NCBI GenBank assembly: GCA_020634895.1 | Contig: JACKAV010000002.1 | Location: 310,001-374,000, forward strand | DNA: 64,000 nt | Source of the DNA: Anaerolineales bacterium | Lineage (GTDB): Bacteria > Chloroflexota > Anaerolineae > Anaerolineales > Villigracilaceae | Reading direction: 5' to 3' | Shown: positions 1 through 7,614 of the stretch, in pieces | How the letters are laid out: the number at the start of each line of letters is the position of its first letter | Position numbering within the stretch: position 1 is the first letter of the stretch | The notes under the pieces: model-generated | What the model was told of the DNA's origin: nothing | The model's input: only the letters and a program-made list of their open reading frames with translations | The model's database searches: none | Made by a program: the position numbers and the translations under genes

Positions 1-141
1 CCGGGCGGAGCGGCTGGCGAAGACCCGGTCGGGCCTGCCGTCCGCGAATTGCGCGCGCAAAGCGACACACTCACCGATTTCATCAACCGCATTTCGTGGA
101 TGTGGTCATTCGAACAATTACAGGAAGCTACCAGCCGATAA
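1..141 (+). CDS. C-terminal end of an unknown protein (partial)
   Basis: Frame 1 is open from the first base to a TAA at 139-141, giving the last 46 residues of a protein that begins outside the window. The tail ends in a Trp/Phe-rich stretch (SWMWSFEQLQEATSR). I do not recognise a family. The stop codon overlaps the next ATG as TAATG, the same junction seen between the next two genes, which supports a real upstream operon member whose translation is coupled to the downstream lipoprotein. Confidence 0.6.
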   Translation, partial: PGGAAGEDPVGPAVRELRAQSDTLTDFINRISWMWSFEQLQEATSR

Positions 142-1376
142 TGAAAAAGATTCTCTACAGCCTTCTATTTCTTGGAGTCACATTCCTGCTCGCTTCCTGT
201 GCAAAAGAACAGGAAGCAACGCCAACTCCTTATATTCTTCTAAATCCCGTTATTCCCGACACGCCAACACCGGAATACACCTGTCAGGTCATAAATATGA
301 TTCCCACAGCGCTGCCAAACGAACAGTCGCTGGTTCCGCCTGTCAGCAGTGAGGATTATTCCATTGGTCCCGATAATGCGCCGGTGACGCTTATGGAATA
401 TTGTGACTTTCAATCGCAAGGCTGCCTTATCATGGCTGAAACAGTAGCCGGGTTGATGAGCAATTATCAGGGCGGCATCCGCTTCGTTTTCAGACCGATA
501 TCCGTGCCTGAAGATTTCGATAAATCCGACGATGCGGCACTTGCCGCTTTTGCCGCCGATGAGCAAGGTAAATTCTGGGAAATGTACGACCTGCTTTTCG
601 TCAAACACGATGAATGGGTAAACCTAAGTCCCGGCGAGTTCAAAAGCTGGTTGTCGCGTGAAGCATCCGGCGCAGGGATAGAGGCAGGTCAACTCGCAGA
701 GGCGATGAAAGCTGATGAAGCAGCGAACAGGCTCAAGTCTGCGGAGGAGGCGGTGACGCAATATTCCATTCCGGCGCTTCCGCTGGTCTTCATCAATGGG
801 GCGCTGCAGCAATACTTCCTCGATTATCAAAGTCTGAACGATACGGTTGGGCTTATCCTGCTGGGACAAAAACAGTTCACGCAATGCCCGCCATTCAATG
901 TGGATGTTTCCAAACAGTATGTTGCCACGATTGAAACCGCCAAGGGAAATATTGTGATCCAGCTATTCCCCGATAAAGCGCCGCTGGCGGTCAACTCGTT
1001 TCTTTTTCTCGCGCGCGAAGGCTGGTATGATGGCGTGACGTTCCATCGGGTGATCCCCGGTTTTGCCGCGCAAGCCGGCGACCCAAGCGGAACCGGCAGG
1101 GGCAACCCGGGATATTTTTTCAACAACGAACCCAACGACCTGACGTTTGCAAAACCGGGCATGGTTGCCATGGCAAATTCAGGATTCGATACAAACGGAA
1201 GCCAGTTCTTTATTACGTTCGCCCCTGCGACAAATTTGAACGGCTATTACACCATCTTTGGGCAGGTGCTCAGCGGATTGGACGTGGCAGAGCAGCTCAC
1301 GCCGCGCGACCCGTCCCAAGGCGGATACCTTCCAGCGGGTGATGCGATCATCCACATAACCATTGAAGAGAAATAA
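141..1376 (+). CDS. Lipoprotein with DsbA-like thioredoxin domain fused to cyclophilin-type peptidyl-prolyl isomerase
   Basis: The start at 141 gives a clean lipoprotein signal peptide with lipobox LLASC (Cys20); an upstream in-frame start at 96 would bury it. A Thr-Pro-rich linker follows, then a thioredoxin_4/DsbA-like domain (about residues 70-250) and a cyclophilin domain (about 260-411) with the FHRVIPGF and SQFFIT signatures. The protein should sit outside the membrane and help fold exported proteins. In the DsbA part the usual CPFC-type motif reads SQGC (residues 92-95), so the first catalytic Cys is Ser and thiol oxidation is doubtful. The stop overlaps the next start as TAATG. Confidence 0.88.
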   Translation: MKKILYSLLFLGVTFLLASCAKEQEATPTPYILLNPVIPDTPTPEYTCQVINMIPTALPNEQSLVPPVSSEDYSIGPDNAPVTLMEYCDFQSQGCLIMAETVAGLMSNYQGGIRFVFRPISVPEDFDKSDDAALAAFAADEQGKFWEMYDLLFVKHDEWVNLSPGEFKSWLSREASGAGIEAGQLAEAMKADEAANRLKSAEEAVTQYSIPALPLVFINGALQQYFLDYQSLNDTVGLILLGQKQFTQCPPFNVDVSKQYVATIETAKGNIVIQLFPDKAPLAVNSFLFLAREGWYDGVTFHRVIPGFAAQAGDPSGTGRGNPGYFFNNEPNDLTFAKPGMVAMANSGFDTNGSQFFITFAPATNLNGYYTIFGQVLSGLDVAEQLTPRDPSQGGYLPAGDAIIHITIEEK

Positions 1377-2614
1377 TGCAATCAAATAAAACACATTGGG
1401 CATCACTTTTAACTTTGATTATCTTTGGCTTTGGCATATTGCTTTTGGTATTGCTCGCGGGGCTGCTCGCGCTTGGCTCGATATTCGATCTTTTCACCGG
1501 AGCCACAGATCCCGTTTCAGGGATCATCAGCGCATTTGCCATGGGCGCCGTTGCAATGATCTTGATGGTATCCGCATGGTTCGTGCTGCAAAAGACCCGC
1601 GGATTAAATGCCGCAGACCAGCCTTTCAGATTTCCGTTTGCGCCCTGGCTGTGGATCGTAATTCCCGCCGTGACCGTATTTGGCATTCTGTTTGGAGGAC
1701 TTGTCACACTGGCAGAACTGCAATGGCTGAGTTGGATATTTCTGCCCATCCTGACGCTGCTGGTGGTCCTTCCGCCAATTTGGCTCTTTCTCGGCATCGC
1801 CTCGAACGGAATTGAGCTGGGTCCGCGTTGGAGATTCTTTACCATATTGGGGCTGGGATTATCGGTTGGTCCGTTCATGATGATGGTCGCTGAGATCGTA
1901 ATGCTTGCCGTACTCATTGTGGCTGGGGCGGTTTATATTTCCTTTGCCCATCCAGACGTCGTAAATGAACTAAATGCAATAGTGGGGATGATGAATACGA
2001 ATATGGATGAAAATGCCATACTGTCTGTTCTCTCGCCGTATTTGACCAATCCAGCCGTGATCGCAATTGGGATGGGATATATCGCCCTGTTGGTTCCACT
2101 GGTCGAAGAATTGCTCAAACCATTGGCAGTTTGGTTATTTGCCAAAAGTATCGACTCGCCCGCGCAGGGATTTGCATTGGGCGTTATCAGCGGTGGGGCA
2201 TTTGCGATCTTCGAAAGCCTTAACGCCAGTTCAAACGGAACGACAAGCTGGGCGATCATCGTCACCGCGCGTACAGGAACTACAGCCTTGCATATGGTAA
2301 CTTCCGGGTTGGTCGGCTGGGGAATTGCATCTGCCTTCAAAGAGCGTCGAATTGGGAGGCTTCTTGCGGCTTATGTTTCAGCAGTCTTGGTTCACGGACT
2401 TTGGAATGCAGCCACTTTCGGTATCGCCATCGCGTCACTTGGAGAGTCTGTTGGCAGACCTGAGTGGATTTACCGCTACGCCCCTGCCTTCCTGGGCGGA
2501 CTAGTCGTGATGGCAGTTGGCATCATCGCAGTTTTGGCGTTGTCCAATCGCAAACTTCGCAAACAACTTGAAGCGCCGCACATCGAACAAGAAAGTGTAG
2601 AATCAAACGCATGA
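1376..2614 (+). CDS. PrsW-family intramembrane metalloprotease
   Basis: A 412-residue polytopic membrane protein with about ten hydrophobic segments. The PrsW-type motifs are present in order: EELLK (residues 244-248), FE at 279-280, and two late histidines, H306 and H340 (in HGLWNA). PrsW proteins cleave membrane-bound anti-sigma factors and related CPBP proteases share the fold; the substrate here is unknown. The gene overlaps both neighbours (TAATG upstream, ATGA downstream), so it is made together with the lipoprotein foldase and the tRNA methyltransferase. Confidence 0.82.
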   Translation: MQSNKTHWASLLTLIIFGFGILLLVLLAGLLALGSIFDLFTGATDPVSGIISAFAMGAVAMILMVSAWFVLQKTRGLNAADQPFRFPFAPWLWIVIPAVTVFGILFGGLVTLAELQWLSWIFLPILTLLVVLPPIWLFLGIASNGIELGPRWRFFTILGLGLSVGPFMMMVAEIVMLAVLIVAGAVYISFAHPDVVNELNAIVGMMNTNMDENAILSVLSPYLTNPAVIAIGMGYIALLVPLVEELLKPLAVWLFAKSIDSPAQGFALGVISGGAFAIFESLNASSNGTTSWAIIVTARTGTTALHMVTSGLVGWGIASAFKERRIGRLLAAYVSAVLVHGLWNAATFGIAIASLGESVGRPEWIYRYAPAFLGGLVVMAVGIIAVLALSNRKLRKQLEAPHIEQESVESNA

Positions 2615-3450
2615 ACTATTCACTCAACGCGCGCGCAGGCGACCTTGCGCAATTGGTCGGGCTTACCCACAAACATTTTATTTTCATCCTACAGGAAGGC
2701 GGCGATTTTCAAAGTCACCGCGGCGTTATCAAGCACGACGAACTCATCGGAAAACCGTGGGGCTCACAAGTGTTCAGTCACACCGGCGCGCCGTTCTTCT
2801 TGCTGCAACCCTCGATGGCAGATATTTTGAATGAACTTCCGCGCACCACGCAGATCCTGTATCCCAAAGACATCGGCTACATTTTGATCCAGATGGGAAT
2901 ATCAGAGGGGCAGACCGTTCTGGAAGCCGGGACAGGCTCCGGGTCCATGACGATCGCGATGGCGTCGGCAATTGGTCCAGATGGGCGCGTCGTCTCCTAC
3001 GAGCAAAAGTCGGATACTCAAAATCTGGCGCGGAAGAATCTGGAGCGGATCGGTCTCGCCTCACGCGTGGACTTCAAACTGCGCGACATTCAGGAAGGTT
3101 TTGACGAAACTGAAGCCGATGCCTTCTTCCTCGACGTGCAAAATCCATACGATTACATTTCACAGGTCCGTGGTTCACTCAAGCCCGGCGGGTACTTTGG
3201 AACACTGGTACCCACCTACAATCAGGTTGAAAAAATTCTTTACGCGTTGAAACAAAATCTTTTCGCATTTGTGGAAGTCTGCGAACTGATGCTGCGTTAT
3301 TACAAGACCAACCCTGCGCGTCTGCGTCCAACGGACCGCATGGTGGCGCATACTGGATATTTGGTCTTTGCGCGCAAGATCGAACCCAGCGACGATCCGC
3401 GCGGAGAAGCTTTATCGAAAGAGATCGTTGGCATAGAAGAGGAGCGTTAG
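2611..3450 (+). CDS. trmI: tRNA (adenine-N1)-methyltransferase, TrmI family
   Basis: The protein is 279 residues, normal for bacterial and archaeal TrmI, which methylates N1 of adenine 58 in the T-loop using S-adenosylmethionine. An N-terminal small beta domain carries the HKHFIFILQEGG and HDELIGKPWG segments. The Rossmann methyltransferase core has motif I VLEAGTGSGS near residue 105 and a DAFFLDVQNP acidic motif. The start overlaps the PrsW stop by four bases (ATGA). The last ~20 residues are poorly conserved. The exact target base is inferred from the family. Confidence 0.88.
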   Translation: MNYSLNARAGDLAQLVGLTHKHFIFILQEGGDFQSHRGVIKHDELIGKPWGSQVFSHTGAPFFLLQPSMADILNELPRTTQILYPKDIGYILIQMGISEGQTVLEAGTGSGSMTIAMASAIGPDGRVVSYEQKSDTQNLARKNLERIGLASRVDFKLRDIQEGFDETEADAFFLDVQNPYDYISQVRGSLKPGGYFGTLVPTYNQVEKILYALKQNLFAFVEVCELMLRYYKTNPARLRPTDRMVAHTGYLVFARKIEPSDDPRGEALSKEIVGIEEER

Positions 3451-3451
3451 A

Positions 3452-4000
3452 TTGTTTAGAAGAGCAAGAAGATTATTAAGAGGAGCTCCGCCGCCGCGCT
3501 GGGACGTACCGCCTGCGCTGCATCATGCACATCGCTTGATGGATGAGGGTGAATTTGAAGAAGCTGCCAATGCTTTTTATGACCTTGCCAAAAGAGCAGA
3601 AGACCGCTTTCCGGAACGCGCACCCTTTTTGTATTTTGAAGCAGGTCACGCATCGATCATGAGCGGGGACGGAAGAAAAGGCGTTGTCCACTTCCGCAGC
3701 GGGCTGACGCTGCTCGCCACGCAACAGCGTTATCACCGCCTGCGAAAAGCCGGTTACAGGATCGCCGGAGAACTCCGCGAACAAGGGTTGAACGCAGAAG
3801 CTGATGAGATCGAAGCAGTAGTACAAAATAACCTTCCTAATCCCTCTGCAATGGAAGCTCCTGTTCAACAAAGCCGCGCCGTTTTGCCCACACATTGTCC
3901 ATCGTGCGGAGCAGCGGTGCGACCGGGCGATGTTGAATGGTTGGATGAAGTGACTGCCGAATGTGATTATTGCGGAAGTCCCATCCGCGCCGAAGCCTAA
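3452..4000 (+). CDS. Helical (TPR-like) protein with C-terminal zinc ribbon
   Basis: Translation appears to start at TTG (3452), one base after the trmI stop, with AGAGGAG about ten bases upstream. The 182 residues contain helical repeats (about 20-125) resembling tetratricopeptides, then a zinc ribbon with CPSC at 149-152 and CDYC at 171-174. The N-terminus is very basic (RRARRLLRG), which could bind nucleic acid or membrane. I do not know the function. Its position in the operon and one-base spacing to both neighbours show co-translation. Confidence 0.65.
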   Translation: MFRRARRLLRGAPPPRWDVPPALHHAHRLMDEGEFEEAANAFYDLAKRAEDRFPERAPFLYFEAGHASIMSGDGRKGVVHFRSGLTLLATQQRYHRLRKAGYRIAGELREQGLNAEADEIEAVVQNNLPNPSAMEAPVQQSRAVLPTHCPSCGAAVRPGDVEWLDEVTAECDYCGSPIRAEA

Positions 4001-4001
4001 T

Positions 4002-4601
4002 ATGACGACACTCACCGAAGAGTTTATTCGGACAAAACTGCAGGAAAGAGACCGTTCTGAAGTGGATACAGATGGGTACTCTGAAATTCCCACCAACCCG
4101 GAAGTCAGGTTGAAATGCGCCGCTGTACTCGTTCCGCTGGTATTTTTTCAGAACGAATGGCACATCCTCTATACGCGCCGCACAGACCGGGTCGAATCAC
4201 ACAAGGGACAGGTTTCATTTCCCGGCGGCGCTTGTGACGAGGGCGAGACCACACCCGAAGAAACTGCCCTGCGGGAAGCAGATGAAGAAGTTGGAGTACG
4301 ATCTTCTGATGTGAGGGTGCTTGGCAGTTTGGGAAGCATGATCACGATCAGCCATTTTCGGGTCACACCCGTCGTCGGCGTGATCCAATTTCCTTATGCG
4401 TTTAAAACCTCGGGCGCGGAAGTGGCGCGGGTTTTTACCATCCCCCTGCTTTGGCTGGCGGAACGGCGCAACTTTTGGGAGTTCCCATTGGGCGAATCAA
4501 GCCGCAGGCTCATTGTCTATCATCCATATGACGGCGAACTACTTTGGGGAGCAACTGCCCGTATGACCGTGACCTTTTTACAAACACTGGGTTTGTTTTA
4601 G
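4002..4601 (+). CDS. Nudix hydrolase, NudL/CoA-pyrophosphatase-like
   Basis: The start at 4002 lies one base after the upstream stop; a longer in-frame start inside the previous gene is unlikely. The 199-residue protein has the stretch SHKGQVSFPGG followed by a Nudix box (residues 75-99, READEEVG core). The spacing between the Glu and the REUXEE part is one residue longer than in MutT, as in the CoA-pyrophosphatase (NudL/NUDT7/8) subfamily, which also has the preceding HxGQVxFPGG. It probably hydrolyses CoA or a related nucleoside diphosphate compound. It is the last gene before a strong terminator. Confidence 0.85.
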   Translation: MTTLTEEFIRTKLQERDRSEVDTDGYSEIPTNPEVRLKCAAVLVPLVFFQNEWHILYTRRTDRVESHKGQVSFPGGACDEGETTPEETALREADEEVGVRSSDVRVLGSLGSMITISHFRVTPVVGVIQFPYAFKTSGAEVARVFTIPLLWLAERRNFWEFPLGESSRRLIVYHPYDGELLWGATARMTVTFLQTLGLF

Positions 4602-4623
4602 TTCATTTTCTATCCAAAACAAT

Positions 4624-4657
4624 AAAAAATACGCCATCGAACGATGGCGTATTTTTT
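4624..4657. terminator. Bidirectional intrinsic terminator
   Basis: A 16-bp perfect inverted repeat (4624-4639 with 4642-4657) begins with six A and ends with six T, so it works as a rho-independent terminator for both the Nudix operon (+) and rplY (-), which converge here. Confidence 0.92.
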
Positions 4658-4676
4658 ATTGCTATCAGGGAGGAAA

Positions 4677-5336
4677 TTACTCGTCCTCGTCTTCCTTCTT
4701 GCCGCGCTCCACACTGAGTTCAGGAGCTTCCGCCTCACCGGCTTCTGCTTCCCCACCCGCTGCAGCACCAGGAGTCGTTTCTTCCTTGGTGATGGTGATA
4801 ACCGCCACGGTTTCATCTTCGTCCGCCAGGATGCGGACCTTGTCAGAGACGGCAACGTCACGCACGCGGATGATATCGCCGATCTGCTTCAGCATGGAGA
4901 TATCAACTGAAATGCGTTCGGGAAGATCACCCGGCAAACATTCCACTTCAAGGCGCTCAAGGTTACGAACAAGAATACCGTTGTAATCCTTCACCGCAGC
5001 CGAAACACCAACGAACGAAAGTCCAACGCTGGTGCGGATGCTTTCATTCAGATCCACCGCGAGAAAATCCACGTGGGTCAGATTACCCTTGATGTAGTCA
5101 CGCTGGCGTTCGCGAACGAGGGCGGGATATTCCTTCCCATCCACATCGATGGTAACCAAACTGGAAGCGGTCACCTTCCCCAATGCCAGACCGGCGCTGT
5201 GGGCATCCAACGAAATCGAGATCGGCTCTACATGCCTGCCATAGATCACCGCCGGAAGTTTTCCTTCGCGGCGCATGGCTTTCACCTGCTTGCCGATCAC
5301 TTCACGCCTGGTCGCCTTTAAAACTACCTTTTCCAT
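4677..5336 (-). CDS. rplY: 50S ribosomal protein L25 (Ctc/TL5 type)
   Basis: The 219-residue protein is the long two-domain form of L25 found in many bacteria (general stress protein Ctc, Thermus TL5), which binds 5S rRNA. The N-terminal domain shows REVIGKQVKAMRREGKLPA and VIYG; the C-terminal TL5 domain follows from about residue 95 with the SVDISMLKQIGDIIRV stretch. The last ~35 residues are an acidic, Ala/Gly/Glu-rich tail ending KKEDEDE. A GAGGAGTTAAG-like ribosome-binding site precedes the ATG. Confidence 0.95.
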   Translation of the reverse strand: MEKVVLKATRREVIGKQVKAMRREGKLPAVIYGRHVEPISISLDAHSAGLALGKVTASSLVTIDVDGKEYPALVRERQRDYIKGNLTHVDFLAVDLNESIRTSVGLSFVGVSAAVKDYNGILVRNLERLEVECLPGDLPERISVDISMLKQIGDIIRVRDVAVSDKVRILADEDETVAVITITKEETTPGAAAGGEAEAGEAEAPELSVERGKKEDEDE

Positions 5337-5412
5337 CTTACTTAACTCCTCGGGCGCCTCTCACGCGGCAACTCTGCCGCGTTACCTTCACCCTAAAATA
5401 GAATTTCTGAAA

Positions 5413-5430
5413 AGCGGAAATGCTTCCGCT
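5413..5430 (-). terminator. Hairpin followed by T-rich run after the solenoid gene
   Basis: Read on the minus strand, AGCGGAA-GCAT-TTCCGCT is followed by TTTCAGAAATTCTATTTT just past the stop of the 5442-5960 gene. It looks like a modest intrinsic terminator between that gene and rplY. A second hairpin (5363-5370 with 5375-5382) lies between it and rplY and could belong to the rplY leader. Confidence 0.6.
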
Positions 5431-5441
5431 GAACATTCGAA

Positions 5442-5960
5442 TTATTTCTTACCGAACAACATGCGTCCAAGCAGGAGCATGATACCCGCAAACAAACCGC
5501 CAACCAAACCCGCGATCAAAGCGCCGCGCGTATCGATCACCGTGGATACATTCCCCTCCACTTTACGGGTCAAAAGGACGACCGATTCGATGCGTTCGCC
5601 GCGGACTTCACGCGCCGCGGTAAACCCCGCGTAGGCATTGCCGAACTCGACGCTTCCAGCCACGACCGAGCCTGCCACGCCATTAAGAGACAGGGTCCCA
5701 GCCTGAGCCGCTCCCACCGCCCCGTTCTGGACGGTCATCTCTTCAGCTTGAACCACTGCCGCGGCAGAGTCATGCATTTCAACATCCTTCGCATGGACCT
5801 GCGCCGCCGCGCTAAACGTTAGCTCAATCTCCTCAGAGTTAACCACACCAGCCGAACTCTGATGCATCCGCACCAGTTCAGCATTGACCGCATCCGCGTC
5901 GACATTGGCGAGATTGGTCACTTGGGAGTTATTTTCTGTGGATTTGAGTTCTTCAGTCAT
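5442..5960 (-). CDS. Tail-anchored solenoid-repeat protein of unknown function
   Basis: The ATG at 5960 (MTEELKSTEN) is preferred because upstream in-frame codons run through a GC-rich hairpin. The 172-residue protein has about six imperfect 15-16-residue repeats from residue 39 to 130, each with small residues (SAAAxV, GAVGAAQA, GVAGSVVA) alternating with hydrophobics. This is a pattern expected of a short right-handed beta-solenoid, as in bactofilin-like proteins. One transmembrane helix (about 146-166) and KK end the chain, so the repeat domain probably faces the cytoplasm as a tail-anchored protein. No catalytic motif is visible. Confidence 0.65.
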   Translation of the reverse strand: MTEELKSTENNSQVTNLANVDADAVNAELVRMHQSSAGVVNSEEIELTFSAAAQVHAKDVEMHDSAAAVVQAEEMTVQNGAVGAAQAGTLSLNGVAGSVVAGSVEFGNAYAGFTAAREVRGERIESVVLLTRKVEGNVSTVIDTRGALIAGLVGGLFAGIMLLLGRMLFGKK

Positions 5961-5976
5961 GATTTTGGCAGAAAAC

Positions 5977-5996
5977 GCGCCTCCTTGCGGAGGCGC
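5977..5996 (-). promoter_or_regulatory. Leader hairpin enclosing an AAGGAGG sequence
   Basis: On the minus strand GCGCCTCC-GCAA-GGAGGCGC forms an 8-bp perfect stem 16 bases before the ATG of the solenoid gene. The AAGGAGG in its 3' arm resembles a ribosome-binding site but is too far from the ATG to be optimal. The hairpin could tune translation or be a processing site; this is inference. Confidence 0.4.
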
Positions 5997-6057
5997 ACGG
6001 TTTATTGACGAAGGGATTTTATTCGCTAGAGGGGGTTTCGTCAAGGAAAAGCGGACA

Positions 6058-6086
6058 GTGAACGCAGAATTTCGATGGAGTATAAT
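6058..6086 (+). promoter_or_regulatory. Possible promoter of the hemolysin III gene
   Basis: A perfect TATAAT (6081-6086) is preceded at 17 bp by a poor -35 (GTGAAC). It lies 61 bp before the start of the downstream gene and points toward it. Confidence 0.4.
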
Positions 6087-6146
6087 CCCGTAACTGCACA
6101 TCGTTGACAACCAATTTAGCAAATACCGAAAGGGAATTTTAGAACC

Positions 6147-6788
6147 ATGCTCAAGAAATTACGCGAACCCATCAACAGTCTCACCCATTGGGGTGGAGCG
6201 ATCCTCGCCCTGGCTGGCTTGATCGCATTGCTCATCATTGGGTGGAGCACCCCAGCCAAAGTCATTTCGTTAATCGTCTACGGCATCAGTCTGATCTTCA
6301 TGTTCTCGGCAAGCGCAACCTATCATATGGTGCGCGTCAAGGACAAGGCGTTAGAGGTCTTCCGAAAAGTGGACCACGCCGCCATCTACGCCCTGATCGC
6401 CGGTACGTACACCCCGTTCTGCATCAACGCATTCGAAGGCTTTTGGAAATGGGGCATGCTGACCCTTATCTGGTCACTGGCGGTCATTGGCATCGTCATC
6501 AAGATATTCTATATGCGTTCACCGCGCTGGCTAAACGCAGCCATTTATGTACTCATGGGCTGGATCAGCGTCACTGCCGCAGGGCAAATGCTGGCGGCAC
6601 TGCCTGCCTGGGTGTTGGCATGGCTCATTGCCGGCGGCATCATCTATACCCTGGGCGCGGTCGTGTACGCTACCAAATTATTTAATTTCAAGCCGGGTGT
6701 TTTCGGCTTCCACGAAGTTTGGCATATTTTCGTCCTGCTTGCAGCGGCAGCGCACTTTGTCGCAGTGTTGGGTGTGGCGCTCTACTAA
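6147..6788 (+). CDS. Hemolysin III family (PAQR-like) membrane protein
   Basis: A seven-helix membrane protein of 213 residues, the normal size. All family motifs are present: SATYHM in helix 2, the DHAAIYALIAGTYTPF stretch in helix 3, and HEVWHIFVLLAAAAHF in the last helices. Their His and Asp residues form the metal-dependent hydrolase-like site proposed for the PAQR/CREST superfamily. Despite the name, its normal role is thought to be lipid or membrane homeostasis rather than toxicity. A GAAAGGGAA ribosome-binding site precedes the ATG. Confidence 0.92.
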   Translation: MLKKLREPINSLTHWGGAILALAGLIALLIIGWSTPAKVISLIVYGISLIFMFSASATYHMVRVKDKALEVFRKVDHAAIYALIAGTYTPFCINAFEGFWKWGMLTLIWSLAVIGIVIKIFYMRSPRWLNAAIYVLMGWISVTAAGQMLAALPAWVLAWLIAGGIIYTLGAVVYATKLFNFKPGVFGFHEVWHIFVLLAAAAHFVAVLGVALY

Positions 6789-6797
6789 AGGGATATT

Positions 6798-7550
6798 ATG
6801 TTTTTCGGATTCGACCTGAAAGAGATATTCTACTTTCCATTCAAAGACGAAGAGTCGCGCAAATATCTTCTCATTGGCGCATTGATTTCCCTCTCCGCCT
6901 TCATCATCCCCGTGCTGCCATATATCGTGTTGGTCGGGTATTCAATACAGATCGCGCGTCAGGTCTTCAGGTATGAATCACCGCACATGCTTCCGTGGGA
7001 TAACTGGAACGAGATGCTGCAAGACGGGCTGAAGGTATTCGGCATTCGGTTAATCTATTCCCTGCCGCTTATCATTCTCGTCCTACCGATCATGATCGGG
7101 TCATTTGTCATACCGTTCCTCACAGCAAATTCAAGTTCGCCTGAGTCTGACCCATTTTTTATCGCGTTCATGGGCATCTTCGCGCTGACGATGTGCATCA
7201 TGATCCCCATCTCGATCGCCGCCGCTTTTATCATCCCAGCCGTAGAAATGCACGTGATCGAAACCAACGACTTTGCCGCAGGCTTCCGGTTTCGCGAATG
7301 GTGGGATATCTTCCGCGCCAATATCAGCGGATTCATCGCCGCGTTCTTCATTTACTATCTCGCCGCCATGGCGCTTGCCATTCTGGTGCAGATCATGATG
7401 GCAACCATCATCCTCGCATGTCTGCTTCCGCTCGTACTGCCAGGCATAACGATCTACATAGTTCTCATTATGTACGTTACCATTGCGCAGGCATATCGAG
7501 ACGGAAAACAAAAACTCGCACAAAGCGGATTAACAACATCCGAAGCTTAG
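6798..7550 (+). CDS. DUF4013 membrane protein
   Basis: A 250-residue membrane protein with the DUF4013 layout: a short cytoplasmic N-terminus with PFKDEESRKYLLIGAL, then several long hydrophobic segments, with VGYSIQIARQVFRYE and LPWDNWNEMLQDGLKVF between the first two. The family is widespread in archaea and Chloroflexota and has no assigned function. It starts nine bases after the hemolysin III stop with AAGGGATATT upstream, so the two are probably co-transcribed. Confidence 0.8.
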   Translation: MFFGFDLKEIFYFPFKDEESRKYLLIGALISLSAFIIPVLPYIVLVGYSIQIARQVFRYESPHMLPWDNWNEMLQDGLKVFGIRLIYSLPLIILVLPIMIGSFVIPFLTANSSSPESDPFFIAFMGIFALTMCIMIPISIAAAFIIPAVEMHVIETNDFAAGFRFREWWDIFRANISGFIAAFFIYYLAAMALAILVQIMMATIILACLLPLVLPGITIYIVLIMYVTIAQAYRDGKQKLAQSGLTTSEA

Positions 7551-7553
7551 TTG

Positions 7554-7582
7554 AAAAGCCGCCGCACATGGCGGCTTTTTTA
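7554..7582 (+). terminator. Intrinsic terminator
   Basis: A 10-bp perfect stem (7554-7563 with 7570-7579, loop GCACAT) of AAAAGCCGCC type followed by further T residues, directly after the DUF4013 gene. Confidence 0.9.
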
Positions 7583-7614
7583 CTTACATATTCGATAAAA
7601 CCGAAAGGTCATTC

